This document shows, one piece after another, positions 37,339-46,573 of a stretch of 64,000 nucleotides of DNA. The notes beneath the pieces were generated by a model. That model searched no databases and was not told where the DNA came from. It saw only the letters and a list, made by a program, of their open reading frames with translations. The first letter of the stretch is position 1, and every line of letters begins with the position of its first letter. Made by a program: the position numbers and the translations under genes. This DNA is from Bacteroidota bacterium. Its GTDB lineage: Bacteria > Bacteroidota > Bacteroidia > Bacteroidales > Paludibacteraceae. The stretch lies in NCBI GenBank assembly GCA_021779195.1, contig JAJYBB010000002.1, positions 62,001 through 126,000 on the forward strand, written 5' to 3'.

Positions 37339-37526
37339 AATTCATTTGGTTTAATTCAGTTGCATTCATTAAAAAAAAAGCTACTTTTGTGTTATCAATT
37401 ATCAAATATCAGTTTCGAACGATCAATCCATGAAGTTTTGTTAAGCTTAAGTGAACGTTTAAATTATAATTTTCGTCTTATAAAACTTATGTTTTGAATC
37501 TTATATCGAATTGATATGCAAAGTCC

Positions 37527-37547
37527 TTGCTCTTTGCTCTTTGCTCT
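37527..37547 (+). repeat. Three tandem TTGCTCT heptamers
   Basis: Three exact 7-bp units occur about 60 bases upstream of the ABC permease gene. Similar heptamer runs are found in many Bacteroidota spacers; another (ATCACTT) lies inside fdtB here. Confidence 0.7.
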
Positions 37548-37605
37548 TTATTTTTCAGTTCGAGACTTAACGAAACGACTTTGAATTTTTAAATGTAAAT
37601 TATCA

Positions 37606-38451
37606 ATGAATTTTAAGGATTATAACACGGTCATAAAACCCAAGGATAAACTTTTACAAATTGATTTTAAGGAAATCTGGCAGTATCGTGATTTATACAG
37701 CATGTTTGTGAAACGCGATATCATTACCCAGTATAAACAGACCGTACTGGGACCTGTATGGTTTTTTATTCAACCCGCCATTACAACAATTATGTACATG
37801 ATTGTTTTTGGCGGCATTGCCAACATACCTACCGATGGATTACCTGAACCTATGTTTTATTTAGCCGGCATTGTTTGTTGGCAGTACTTTTCCGATTGTT
37901 TGAATAAAACATCTTCAACGTTTACGGCTAATCAGGGAATTTTTGGAAAAGTGTATTTTCCTCGGTTGATTGTTCCCCTTGCCACGGTTTCATCGAATCT
38001 TGTCCGCATGGGCATACAGTTTTTACTTTTCATTGCCGTCTATATTTTCTATGTGCTTTCCGGAGTGCCGGTTGCCCCTAATATTTATATTTTATTATTA
38101 CCTTTGCTTGTGCTTATGCTGGCCGGACTTTCATTGGGATTCGGCATTATTATTTCATCAATGACAACCAAATATCGCGATATGACTATCTTGTTTTCAT
38201 TTATTGTGCAACTTTGGATGTATGCCACACCAATTATTTATCCTTTGAGTACCATGTCGCCTAAAAAGCAAGCATTTATGATACTTAATCCGGTTACATC
38301 TATCGTCGAAACATTTAAATTCGGAACAATGGGGGTGGGTACTTTCAGTTGGGGAGCATTGGCGTATAGCTTCGGTTTTATGATTGTACTTCTGGTCATT
38401 GGGATCGTGGTATTTAATAAAGTGCAACGAAGCTTTATGGATACGGTTTAA
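37606..38451 (+). CDS. Polysaccharide ABC transporter permease (Wzm type)
   Basis: The 281-residue ABC-2 permease has six predicted transmembrane helices. An N-terminal amphipathic segment (FKEIWQYRDLYSMFVKRDIITQYKQTVLGPVWFFIQP) is characteristic of O-antigen exporters. With the Wzt-like ATPase at 40621 it would flip undecaprenyl-linked polysaccharide across the inner membrane. The two halves are separated here by gmd and a GxxExxY module, whereas they are often adjacent. Confidence 0.93.
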   Translation: MNFKDYNTVIKPKDKLLQIDFKEIWQYRDLYSMFVKRDIITQYKQTVLGPVWFFIQPAITTIMYMIVFGGIANIPTDGLPEPMFYLAGIVCWQYFSDCLNKTSSTFTANQGIFGKVYFPRLIVPLATVSSNLVRMGIQFLLFIAVYIFYVLSGVPVAPNIYILLLPLLVLMLAGLSLGFGIIISSMTTKYRDMTILFSFIVQLWMYATPIIYPLSTMSPKKQAFMILNPVTSIVETFKFGTMGVGTFSWGALAYSFGFMIVLLVIGIVVFNKVQRSFMDTV

Positions 38452-38974
38452 TCAAGTGATAAACGATTAATGATCCAAATTATTAAACAACTCTCTGATG
38501 ACAGAGTCCGTTATAGCCGAAAAATACTGTAATTTTGCTATTTTCATTGTCAACGTTTGCCGATATTTATGTATTTCGAAAAGTGAATTTGTTTTATCAA
38601 AATAATTGTAAAGAAATGATACTGGTGTTGGTACGTTGATAAATAAAGGGGATATTTGATCAAAGTAAAATTGATTTTGTACATTTATACGGAACGGCAC
38701 AAAATGCATGGAGCGAAACTATACCTGTATAAAATTACTTTTTACGACTGATTGCATGACTCAATGTGAATTGGATCGTTTTTCAATCGATGCCACAGAA
38801 TGGATAAAAAATGTTCGCTGCAAGGCGTATTTCGACCAAATAATCAATAAACAAAAAGAAAGAATTTAATAAAAATAATTATACAAAACAAAGAATGATC
38901 AAGTGTAATCTTTAATCCTTAAACCCTAAACGCTGATCACTAATTACTTATATTTAAACCCAATCATCAACAAA
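38452..38974. other. Gap with possible decayed coding sequence
   Basis: The region does not look like random spacer: a 53-codon plus-strand frame (38708-38869, MERNYTCIKLLF...NKQKERI) is preceded by coding-like stretches broken by stops. I recognise no family, so I record it only as a possible remnant. Confidence 0.3.
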
Positions 38975-40120
38975 ATGAAAGTAGCATTAATTTCAGGAAT
39001 TACAGGACAGGATGGAGCCTATTTGGCTGAGTTGTTATTAAAAAAAGGGTATATCGTTCATGGATTGAAACGTCGTTCCTCCATGTTTAATACCGACCGT
39101 ATCGATCATTTATATCAGGATCCGCATGTCGATAACCGGAATTTTGTATTGCATTATGCCGATATGACGGATTCGATGAACCTTACGCGTATTATTCAGG
39201 AAACACAACCCGACGAAATATATAATTTGGCTGCCATGAGCCATGTGAAAGTTAGTTTCGATACTCCGGAATATACTGCCAATGCCGATGGAATTGGAAC
39301 ATTGCGTTTACTCGAAGCCGTTCGTTTACTTGGCTTATCCAATAAAACCCGTATGTATCAGGCTTCCACTTCCGAATTATACGGATTGGTACAAGAAGTT
39401 CCACAAAAAGAAACAACCCCTTTTTATCCCCGATCGCCTTATGCAGTCGCTAAATTATATGCTTACTGGATTACGGTAAATTACCGCGAAGCCTATGGAA
39501 TGCATGCCAGCAACGGCATTCTTTTTAATCATGAATCTCCATTGCGGGGCGAAACATTTGTTACCCGCAAGATTACGCGTGCAGTCGCACGTATAGCCAT
39601 GGGTATGCAACAAAAAATGTTTTTGGGCAATCTTTCCGCTAAACGCGACTGGGGTCATGCCAAAGATTACGTACGTGCCATGTACCTGATTCTGCAACAG
39701 GATACTCCTGATGATTATGTAATTGCTACCGGTATTACAACCGAAGTGCGCGAATTTGTGCGTATGGCTTTTGCTGAAATCGGATTGAAAATTGATTTTA
39801 TAGGCGAAGGAATTGACGAAAAAGGCTATATCACAAGCATTCAGGATGCTCTGTTTACCGAACAGGTAGGTGCCTCGTTTCTTCCGGTTGTGAAAGCTAT
39901 TTCTGAACCTGTGGTGCAAGTCGACGCTAATTATTTCCGACCCACCGAAGTTGAATTGTTGATTGGAGATGCTACTAAATCACGCACCAAACTTAACTGG
40001 ATTCCTGAATACAACCTTAAAACATTGGTACAGGACATGATGCACTCCGATATTAAACTTATGAAGAAAGAAACCTATCTCAAAGAAGGCGGATTCAGGG
40101 TGATGAATTATTTTGAGTAG
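38975..40120 (+). CDS. gmd: GDP-mannose 4,6-dehydratase
   Basis: The 381-residue short-chain dehydrogenase makes GDP-4-keto-6-deoxy-D-mannose, precursor of GDP-L-fucose, GDP-D-rhamnose and others. It has the NADP motif [10 protein letters not shown] (8-17), the [15 protein letters not shown] substrate segment, the catalytic STSELYG and the [12 protein letters not shown] Tyr-Lys pair, and [17 protein letters not shown]. The reductase for the next step (fcl/GMER or rmd) is not in the window. It sits inside the polysaccharide locus. Confidence 0.96.
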   Translation: MKVALISGITGQDGAYLAELLLKKGYIVHGLKRRSSMFNTDRIDHLYQDPHVDNRNFVLHYADMTDSMNLTRIIQETQPDEIYNLAAMSHVKVSFDTPEYTANADGIGTLRLLEAVRLLGLSNKTRMYQASTSELYGLVQEVPQKETTPFYPRSPYAVAKLYAYWITVNYREAYGMHASNGILFNHESPLRGETFVTRKITRAVARIAMGMQQKMFLGNLSAKRDWGHAKDYVRAMYLILQQDTPDDYVIATGITTEVREFVRMAFAEIGLKIDFIGEGIDEKGYITSIQDALFTEQVGASFLPVVKAISEPVVQVDANYFRPTEVELLIGDATKSRTKLNWIPEYNLKTLVQDMMHSDIKLMKKETYLKEGGFRVMNYFE

Positions 40121-40171
40121 GCACAGATAGGCATAAATAGGCACAGATTAAAACAGATTACACAGATTAGA
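40120..40171 (+). repeat. Left flanking repeats of GxxExxY module 2
   Basis: Several direct units of the form GCACAGATTA / ACACAGATTA fill the space between the gmd stop and the GxxExxY start. They match the direct unit after the gene and are inverted relative to the two last units. Confidence 0.85.
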
Positions 40172-40172
40172 G

Positions 40173-40550
40173 ATGAACCAGGAGTTTATATATAAAGAAG
40201 AGGGATATAAGTTAATAGGTTGCTTTTATGCTGTATATAATAATCTGGGTCCGGGTTTTTTAGAGTCTGTTTATCAGGAAGCACTTTCAAAGGAACTGGA
40301 TAAAAACAATATTCCTTACAAAAGAGAACAAAAATTAGAAATATTCTACGAAGAAGAAAAAATGAAGAAGTTCTTTAAGGCTGACTTCATCTGTTTCGAA
40401 AAAATAATTCTAGAGGTGAAAGCGCAGAAATTTGTAACAAAATCTGATTTGGATCAGGTAGTCAACTATCTTACTGCAACTAAAATGAAAGTAGGATATC
40501 TGGTGAACTTTGGTGCTCCAAAAATATATTTTAAACGATTAATTAAATAA
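40173..40550 (+). CDS. GxxExxY protein, PD-(D/E)XK nuclease-like (copy 2)
   Basis: The 125-residue protein has GFLESVY (G28, E31, Y34) and the nuclease-like residues D71...E81-V-K83 (FKADFICFEKIILEVK). It is a paralogue of the 24786-25175 gene, sharing length and motifs but with fairly low identity. It sits between gmd and the Wzt gene in the same direction. The flanking repeats have the same order and orientation as those of copy 1 but an unrelated sequence. No sugar-related role is suggested by its family. Confidence 0.88.
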   Translation: MNQEFIYKEEGYKLIGCFYAVYNNLGPGFLESVYQEALSKELDKNNIPYKREQKLEIFYEEEKMKKFFKADFICFEKIILEVKAQKFVTKSDLDQVVNYLTATKMKVGYLVNFGAPKIYFKRLIK

Positions 40551-40553
40551 AGA

Positions 40554-40614
40554 ACACAGATTTACACAGATAAAAAAATCTGTGTAAATCATTTTTAAAT
40601 CTGTGTAAATCATT
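40554..40614. repeat. Right flanking repeats of GxxExxY module 2
   Basis: One direct unit (GATTTACACAGAT, 40559-40571) and two inverted units (ATCTGTGTAAATC at 40578-40590 and again at 40599-40611). The first two form a perfect 13-bp hairpin with an A6 loop. Confidence 0.88.
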
Positions 40615-40620
40615 AATATT

Positions 40621-41877
40621 ATGAGCGTAGCGATTAAATTCGAAAATATATCCAAACAATACCGTCTTGGTTTGGTCTCTACGCAAACGCTGAGTCATGA
40701 TTTAAACCGATGGTGGAAAATAAACGTACAACGTAAAGATGATCCTTACCTGAAGATTGGCGAAGTGAACGACCGTGCTACCAAAGGGGAAAGTGATTAC
40801 GTATGGGCCTTGCGCGATATTAACTTTGAAGTGCAACAGGGTGATGTATTGGGTATTATTGGAAAAAATGGTGCCGGTAAATCTACCTTGCTGAAAATTC
40901 TCTCCAAAGTAACGGCACCCACCACAGGAACCATTAAAGCCCGTGGGCGTATAGCTTCTTTGCTAGAAGTAGGTACAGGCTTTCACCCCGAAATGACCGG
41001 ACGCGAAAACATATTTATGAACGGCGCCATTATGGGTATGACAAAAGCCGAAATAAAAAGCAAATTAGATGAAATTGTTGACTTCTCCGGTGTGGAACGT
41101 TACATTGATACTCCGGTAAAACGGTATTCCAGCGGCATGACGGTGCGGCTTGGTTTTGCCATTGCCGCCCATCTTGATCCTGAAATCTTAGTGGTTGACG
41201 AAGTATTGGCCGTAGGCGATGCCGAGTTCCAAAAGAAAGCCATTGGTAAAATGCAGGATGTAAGCAGGGGAGAGGGGAGAACGGTACTGTTTGTGAGTCA
41301 TAATATGGCGAGTATGCAGCAATTATGCAATAGAGGTATATTACTCGAAAATGGTTATGTAATTAACTCTGGTAGTATGGTTGATGTGGTGGATTGCTAT
41401 GTAAATAATAATATTTTTGATAGTGATAAAATTATTAATGGAATTAAGTTTTGTCATTCTGACTTTACAATAAAATCAATTGAAATCAATGACTCTGAAA
41501 ATAATATTGTTTATGTTGATCAGTTTAATAATTCTTTGTGTTTTAAAATTGAAGGTAATGTTATTGGTGACAAAGTGATTGCCCTGGAAGTTCGACTCTA
41601 TGATAATAAATGGACTTTATTAGGAATTTTTAGCCCGGGACATTTATTCGCTTATACACACGAAATTAAAAATGGAAAATTTTCTATTGAAGATAAAGTA
41701 ACATTGCCACCTAATCTTACTAAAGGAGAATTTTATCTTGATATTGATCTCACAGAACCCAATATTGAAGGATATTTAAATTTACCTAAATTTGTTAAAT
41801 TAATTTCAAAGGGAATAATTGGTAAAACAGGCCTTGAGTTTAATTATGAAAGATGTGGAATGTTAATGCTTACATAA
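40621..41877 (+). CDS. Polysaccharide ABC transporter ATPase with Wzt C-terminal domain
   Basis: The 418-residue protein starts with an ABC domain (Walker A GKNGAGKST at 81-89; signature YSSGMTVRLGF; Walker B ILVVDEVLAVGD). A C-terminal beta-sandwich extension (about 255-418) is like the Wzt domain that recognises the modified end of the O-polysaccharide. It pairs with the permease at 37606. DNA of the C-terminal half becomes clearly more A+T-rich, like the glycosyltransferases that follow, which suggests that the substrate-specific half was exchanged together with them. Confidence 0.94.
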   Translation: MSVAIKFENISKQYRLGLVSTQTLSHDLNRWWKINVQRKDDPYLKIGEVNDRATKGESDYVWALRDINFEVQQGDVLGIIGKNGAGKSTLLKILSKVTAPTTGTIKARGRIASLLEVGTGFHPEMTGRENIFMNGAIMGMTKAEIKSKLDEIVDFSGVERYIDTPVKRYSSGMTVRLGFAIAAHLDPEILVVDEVLAVGDAEFQKKAIGKMQDVSRGEGRTVLFVSHNMASMQQLCNRGILLENGYVINSGSMVDVVDCYVNNNIFDSDKIINGIKFCHSDFTIKSIEINDSENNIVYVDQFNNSLCFKIEGNVIGDKVIALEVRLYDNKWTLLGIFSPGHLFAYTHEIKNGKFSIEDKVTLPPNLTKGEFYLDIDLTEPNIEGYLNLPKFVKLISKGIIGKTGLEFNYERCGMLMLT

Positions 41878-41881
41878 TTTT

Positions 41882-42808
41882 ATGCAATTAGTAAATCAAT
41901 ATAATCAATTAAATAATTCTTTTAAGAAGACACTAGTTTTTCACATTGGGAGTGAAGCCGGTTTTTTTTCAGAATATAATAACATGATTTTGGCAATGCT
42001 TTACTGTTTGGAGCATAGAATAAAATTTGAATTATATTCTGCAGATGCAAATTTTGGTTTTGAGAAAGGTTGGCAGGATTATTTCATGCCCTTTTGTGAG
42101 GAATCTATTAATCCAAGTCATACGAAATATAATCATAGGCAGCCTTTTGAGTTGTCACTACTAAAAAAAATAAGCATATTTTTTTTTAAGAGAGTTTCTA
42201 AAGTGGAATATTTAACTTACGATTTATGGAACAGATTTCATAATAATGAGTTTGAGAAAAAATATTTTGATTTTCAATCATTAGACATTAAAGGAAATAT
42301 ACAGGAAATATGTTCTCATTTAATTAAATTGACATGGAAATATAATAAAGAAACAAAAAATAAAATTGATAAAATTGTTAAACTGGTTAAATTGCCAGAT
42401 TCATATATAAGTATTCATGTTAGGAGGGGAGACAAATCAATCGAGTGCGAAAATGTAGACCTTGACCGCTATTTTGATCTATTAAATAAATCATCAATTG
42501 AAAAAAATATTTTTATTTCAACTGATGATTACTCTGTAGTTGAAAACTTAAAAAATGACTACCCAAATTATAATTTCTTTACTCTTTGTCCTGTTAATAG
42601 ATATGGATATTTCCAGAATGAATTCGATAATTTGTGTCCCAATGCCGTAAAAGTCGAAATGTATGAATTATTTGCGTCAATTGAAATTCTGTGCAATTCA
42701 GACATGTTTATTGGTACTTTTAGATCAAATATCGGAATGTACTTAGGAATGCGTCTCAATTCCAAAAAAGTTAAAAGTGTTGATTTGGAAAATTGGACAA
42801 TATGGTAA
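41882..42808 (+). CDS. Fucosyltransferase-like glycosyltransferase
   Basis: The 308-residue protein has the nucleotide-sugar motif SIHVRRGDK (H179-K185 region), typical of the GT11/GT23-type fucosyltransferase superfamily, and a later segment (CNSDMFIGTFRSNIGMYLG) that fits the C-terminal donor site. A GDP-fucose or related GDP-6-deoxyhexose donor made through gmd would be logical, but acceptor and linkage are unknown. Its stop overlaps the next gene as ATGGTAA. Confidence 0.72.
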   Translation: MQLVNQYNQLNNSFKKTLVFHIGSEAGFFSEYNNMILAMLYCLEHRIKFELYSADANFGFEKGWQDYFMPFCEESINPSHTKYNHRQPFELSLLKKISIFFFKRVSKVEYLTYDLWNRFHNNEFEKKYFDFQSLDIKGNIQEICSHLIKLTWKYNKETKNKIDKIVKLVKLPDSYISIHVRRGDKSIECENVDLDRYFDLLNKSSIEKNIFISTDDYSVVENLKNDYPNYNFFTLCPVNRYGYFQNEFDNLCPNAVKVEMYELFASIEILCNSDMFIGTFRSNIGMYLGMRLNSKKVKSVDLENWTIW

Positions 42809-43821
42809 ACAATAAGCCCTTAATAATTTGTTTAACACCCATACGTAATGATTCTTGGGTTTTTGATCGTTTTCTGAGAGCTACAAGTCTTTGGGCAGAC
42901 TATATTATTATTGCTGACCAGATGTCGACGGATGGGTCACGTGAGATAGCACTCAACTATCCGAAAGTTCGATTAATTGATAATAATTCAGTTGTGTATA
43001 ATGAACTTGGGCGTAAACGATTATTGATAAATGAAGCAAGAAAGATTAATGGTTCGAAGTTGTTAATTTCATTGGATGTTGATGAAATGTTTTCACCTGA
43101 AATATTTACCAGTGGCGAATGGGATGAGATTCTTAAACTACCTCCGGGTACAGCTATAAACTTCCAATGGACCAATTTTTCTCCCGATGGAAAAACCATG
43201 TGGAAAGGCTATTATTTTCCTTGGGGTTATATGGATGATGGTTTTGATAATTATGATCAAGGTATTTCTTCAAATGCGATACATTGCGCCAGAGTCCCGA
43301 TTTTGAATGATACACCCAGTTATGATGTGAAAACATTTTCGGTAATTCATTTTCAATTTACGAGCTGGAGTCGAATGTTGCACAAACATTATTATTATCA
43401 GTGTTTAGAAGTAATCAATAATCCCGAGAAGAGTGCTGTTGATATTTATCGTCAGTATCATCACATGGATAATATCACAAATGATCAGTTGCTCCCAATT
43501 CCAACCGAATGGATTAACTGGTTTAAGGACAAAGGGATTGATATACTCGAAGTGTTAGAAACAGAAATTTATTGGTATGATAAAGAGGTATTAGCATTAT
43601 TTGATAAGTATGGCGTTCGAAGATTTAGAAAGGTATATATATGGAATGTAAATTGGACTGAAATTGCCAATAAAATGTCTAATAATACAGATATATATGA
43701 AGATCCGAGAAGTCTTAAAGATAAATTAATACAAAGATGGTTGCAATTCTCTCAGAATAAATTAAATAGACGAAAATATAGAAGAGTTGACAAACTTTTA
43801 AAAAAAAATGGAAATTATTGA
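42802..43821 (+). CDS. Family 2 glycosyltransferase
   Basis: The 339-residue protein has a GT-A fold start (ICLTPIRNDSWVFDRFL... IIIADQMSTDGSREIA) with a DVDEMF metal-site motif (LLISLDVDEMFSPE). The start ATG overlaps the previous stop (ATGGTAA), indicating coupled translation. A decayed homologue lies at 56442-56690. The sugar is unknown. Confidence 0.85.
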   Translation: MVNNKPLIICLTPIRNDSWVFDRFLRATSLWADYIIIADQMSTDGSREIALNYPKVRLIDNNSVVYNELGRKRLLINEARKINGSKLLISLDVDEMFSPEIFTSGEWDEILKLPPGTAINFQWTNFSPDGKTMWKGYYFPWGYMDDGFDNYDQGISSNAIHCARVPILNDTPSYDVKTFSVIHFQFTSWSRMLHKHYYYQCLEVINNPEKSAVDIYRQYHHMDNITNDQLLPIPTEWINWFKDKGIDILEVLETEIYWYDKEVLALFDKYGVRRFRKVYIWNVNWTEIANKMSNNTDIYEDPRSLKDKLIQRWLQFSQNKLNRRKYRRVDKLLKKNGNY

Positions 43822-43835
43822 TAAAATAAAGTAGA

Positions 43836-44621
43836 ATGACAATCAAATATTTTTTAAGTTCAAAATTTACGAGTAAAAATCGCCAAAAACTAAAAAATTC
43901 AATTAGATATTGGAGAAATTATTTGAAGTCTATTGGATATGGGAGTAACTTAAATAAACTTGCTGAGATTAATAAGACAGATAAATGGGGAACGCACTTC
44001 TATACACCACATTACCAATTTCATTTCGAGAAGTTTAAGAATAAAAAAATAAAACTTTTGGAAATTGGTGTGGGTGGTTACGATGATCCTTTCAGTGGTG
44101 GTGCTTCGTTAAGATTGTGGAAGAGATATTTTACTAAAGGTGAAATCTTTTCTATTGATATTTTTGATAAGTCACCACAAGAAGAAAGAAGAATTAAGAT
44201 ATTTCAAGGAAGTCAAGTTGATAAAGAGTTTCTAAATAGAATTATCAGAGAAATTTCTGAACAAGATATAATTATTGACGATGGAAGTCATTTGAATGAA
44301 CATGTAATCAAAACCTTTTGTGTTCTTTTTCCTCATTTAAAAAAAAATGGTTGGTATGTAATCGAAGATGTGCAAACCTCGTATTGGCCTGAGGCCGGTG
44401 GGGATAGTAACGATTTACATAACGCTAATAATTCAATGAATTTTTTTAAAGCACTCACCGATGGACTTAATCATGAAGAATATTTAAAATCCGGTTATGA
44501 ACCCACTTATTTTGATAAAAATATTGTATCAATTCATTTTTATCACAATATTATATTTATCCAAAAAGGAGATAATAATGAAGGCTCTAATAGTGTAAAG
44601 AATGGACAATTAATTGAATAA
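43836..44621 (+). CDS. Class I SAM-dependent methyltransferase
   Basis: The 261-residue protein has the SAM-binding loop LLEIGVGGYDDPFSGGASLRLW, the acidic strand EIFSIDIFD and IIIDDGSHLNEHVIKTF, followed by GWYVIEDVQTSYWPEAGG. This set resembles sugar O-methyltransferases of the MycE type. A role in methylating the O-chain, possibly as a terminal modification read by the Wzt domain, is plausible but inferred. It lies 14 bases after the GT gene. Confidence 0.8.
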   Translation: MTIKYFLSSKFTSKNRQKLKNSIRYWRNYLKSIGYGSNLNKLAEINKTDKWGTHFYTPHYQFHFEKFKNKKIKLLEIGVGGYDDPFSGGASLRLWKRYFTKGEIFSIDIFDKSPQEERRIKIFQGSQVDKEFLNRIIREISEQDIIIDDGSHLNEHVIKTFCVLFPHLKKNGWYVIEDVQTSYWPEAGGDSNDLHNANNSMNFFKALTDGLNHEEYLKSGYEPTYFDKNIVSIHFYHNIIFIQKGDNNEGSNSVKNGQLIE

Positions 44622-44629
44622 TTGTAAAC

Positions 44630-45454
44630 ATGGCAGAAAACAATCTCTGTGCAATAGTAATTCCAATTTATAAAGAGATATTGAATGAATATGAAATTCA
44701 TTCGTTACAACAGTGTGTAAGTGTATTGAAAAAATACCCTATATACTTAATTACATATAAAGAACTTAGCACAGTTTCATATAAAGATATTTTTTTGTCA
44801 TATAATGTTAGTGGGCACTTTGAATATTTTGACAAAGATTATTTTAAAGACCTCTCGGGATATAATAACTTAATGATGAAAAATGAATTCTATGATAGAT
44901 TCTCGAATTATAAAAATATACTTATTTATCAATTGGATTGTTTTGTTTTTCAGGACGATTTGGAATTTTGGTGTAATAAAGAATATGATTATATAGGTGC
45001 TCCCTGGTTTGAAAACAATAGCTGTTATGAAGATGGTGCTAATTTATGGGCTGTAGGTAATGGGGGGTTTTCATTAAGAAAAATATCCACTTTTAGGAAT
45101 TTGTTTATAACGAGAAAAAACTTATTTGGATTAAAGCAACTGTATAAAAAAATGAAACTTAATCATAACGATTTTTTGTGGCTTTTGAATGCCTGGATTT
45201 TCGGATATGAAAATAATTTTAAATTTTTACTGAGTGAGTGGACTGATGCGGAAGATTTATTTTTTTGTTTAAAATTGTCGGAAACAAAATTGAAGCTAAA
45301 AGTTCCAGAATTAAAAGACGCTATTGATTTTGCTTTTGAACAATCACCACAGTATTTATTTGAATTAAATAACAATGCTTTACCTTTTGGATGCCATGCA
45401 TGGGATAGGTATGAAACAAATTCTTTCTGGCGAAAATATATACCAATAATTTAA
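44630..45454 (+). CDS. DUF5672 family putative glycosyltransferase
   Basis: The 274-residue protein has the DUF5672 core: LIYQLDCFVFQDDLEFWCNKEYDYIGAPW, AVGNGGFSLRK and a C-terminal EDLFFC and LPFGCHAWDRY. The acidic LDC/DD and W-x-E-D residues suggest a GT-A-like metal site. It is embedded between the methyltransferase and acyltransferase genes and is most likely an O-chain transferase of unknown specificity. Confidence 0.8.
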   Translation: MAENNLCAIVIPIYKEILNEYEIHSLQQCVSVLKKYPIYLITYKELSTVSYKDIFLSYNVSGHFEYFDKDYFKDLSGYNNLMMKNEFYDRFSNYKNILIYQLDCFVFQDDLEFWCNKEYDYIGAPWFENNSCYEDGANLWAVGNGGFSLRKISTFRNLFITRKNLFGLKQLYKKMKLNHNDFLWLLNAWIFGYENNFKFLLSEWTDAEDLFFCLKLSETKLKLKVPELKDAIDFAFEQSPQYLFELNNNALPFGCHAWDRYETNSFWRKYIPII

Positions 45455-45455
45455 G

Positions 45456-46568
45456 ATGAAAAGTGATAGAGTATTAGGTTTAGATATTATTAGGTCATTT
45501 GCTATTTTTTCCGTTTTAATTATTCATACATTAGATTTGACAACGACAAGATTGAATCACTATATACAATATGTAAAATTTGATGGTGTCATTTATTTTT
45601 TTGTTCTGAGTGGTTTCCTGATAGGTAATATTTTAATAAAATCTTTAGAACAATCAGTAACCTTTAATACGATTTCAAACTTTTGGTTGAGAAGATGGTT
45701 AAGAACACTACCAAACTATTTACTTTTTTTGGTTATTTTGATATTTGTATTTGGAGAGTATAAACTTAGAGTATTTAAATACCTTTTTTTTCTCCAAAAT
45801 TTTTACAAACCGATTCCAGATTTTTTTCCTGAATCTTGGAGTCTGACAATTGAAGAATGGTTCTATTTAGCATTACCAATAGTTATTTATATTCTCAATA
45901 AAGTTTTTAAATGGAGAGTTAAGATATCTATCTTATTTGTTCTGATTTTTGTAATAATATTAACGCCTATAATTAGGTATTATATGTGCGTGTATTATAA
46001 CGTGAAAGACTTTTTAAGTTGGGAGTATTTTATTAGAGGAATAGCTATTTGCCGTTTTGATAGTATTATTTTTGGAGTTCTTGGGGCATTTGTTAGCTAT
46101 TACTATTTACGTTTATGGACTTCATATAGAAAGTTGTTATTTTATTTGGGCCTTTCTGGTTTGATAATATTTAAATTGTTAGAAATAAATTATAATCATA
46201 TCTTTTTCGATGGTCAGTTAGCGTATTTTATGTCAGTCTTTTATTTATCAATACAATCATTATTGATACTTTTGATGTTACCATTTCTAAGTACATTTAA
46301 TGTTTCAAGCGAAAGTATTGTTACAAGAGTTATAAGAAGAATAAGTCTCGTTTCCTACTCGGTTTATTTAGTAAACTACTCATTAGTAAAGGGATTTATT
46401 TTAGTTTATATGGAGGCGTTTTTGAAAGAATATTTTCAAACTTTATATTTGGAAATGATTCTCGTTTTCTTATTTTGGATAATATCTATTTCGAGTTCAA
46501 TTCTGATATATAATTATTTTGAGTTGCCGGTTATGAAATTGAGAGATAGATTTTCTATTAGCAAATAA
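45456..46568 (+). CDS. Acyltransferase 3 (OafA/YrhL) family membrane protein
   Basis: The 370-residue protein has about ten transmembrane helices and begins LGLDIIRSFAIFSVLIIHTLD, where the R and H are the conserved catalytic residues of the family; SLTIEEWFYLALP follows near residue 135. Such proteins O-acetylate surface polysaccharides from the membrane. It starts one base after the preceding stop. Confidence 0.88.
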   Translation: MKSDRVLGLDIIRSFAIFSVLIIHTLDLTTTRLNHYIQYVKFDGVIYFFVLSGFLIGNILIKSLEQSVTFNTISNFWLRRWLRTLPNYLLFLVILIFVFGEYKLRVFKYLFFLQNFYKPIPDFFPESWSLTIEEWFYLALPIVIYILNKVFKWRVKISILFVLIFVIILTPIIRYYMCVYYNVKDFLSWEYFIRGIAICRFDSIIFGVLGAFVSYYYLRLWTSYRKLLFYLGLSGLIIFKLLEINYNHIFFDGQLAYFMSVFYLSIQSLLILLMLPFLSTFNVSSESIVTRVIRRISLVSYSVYLVNYSLVKGFILVYMEAFLKEYFQTLYLEMILVFLFWIISISSSILIYNYFELPVMKLRDRFSISK

Positions 46569-46573
46569 CATAA

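Larger units (their letters stand above)
37187..37605. other. Gap between T9SS cassette and polysaccharide locus
   Basis: It contains a terminator (37308-37338) and a TTGCTCT triplet (37527-37547). No gene is supported. Confidence 0.55.

Noticed and set aside
38467-38709. 80-codon minus-strand frame
   Set aside because: No ribosome-binding site or family similarity; the plus strand looks more like decayed coding sequence.
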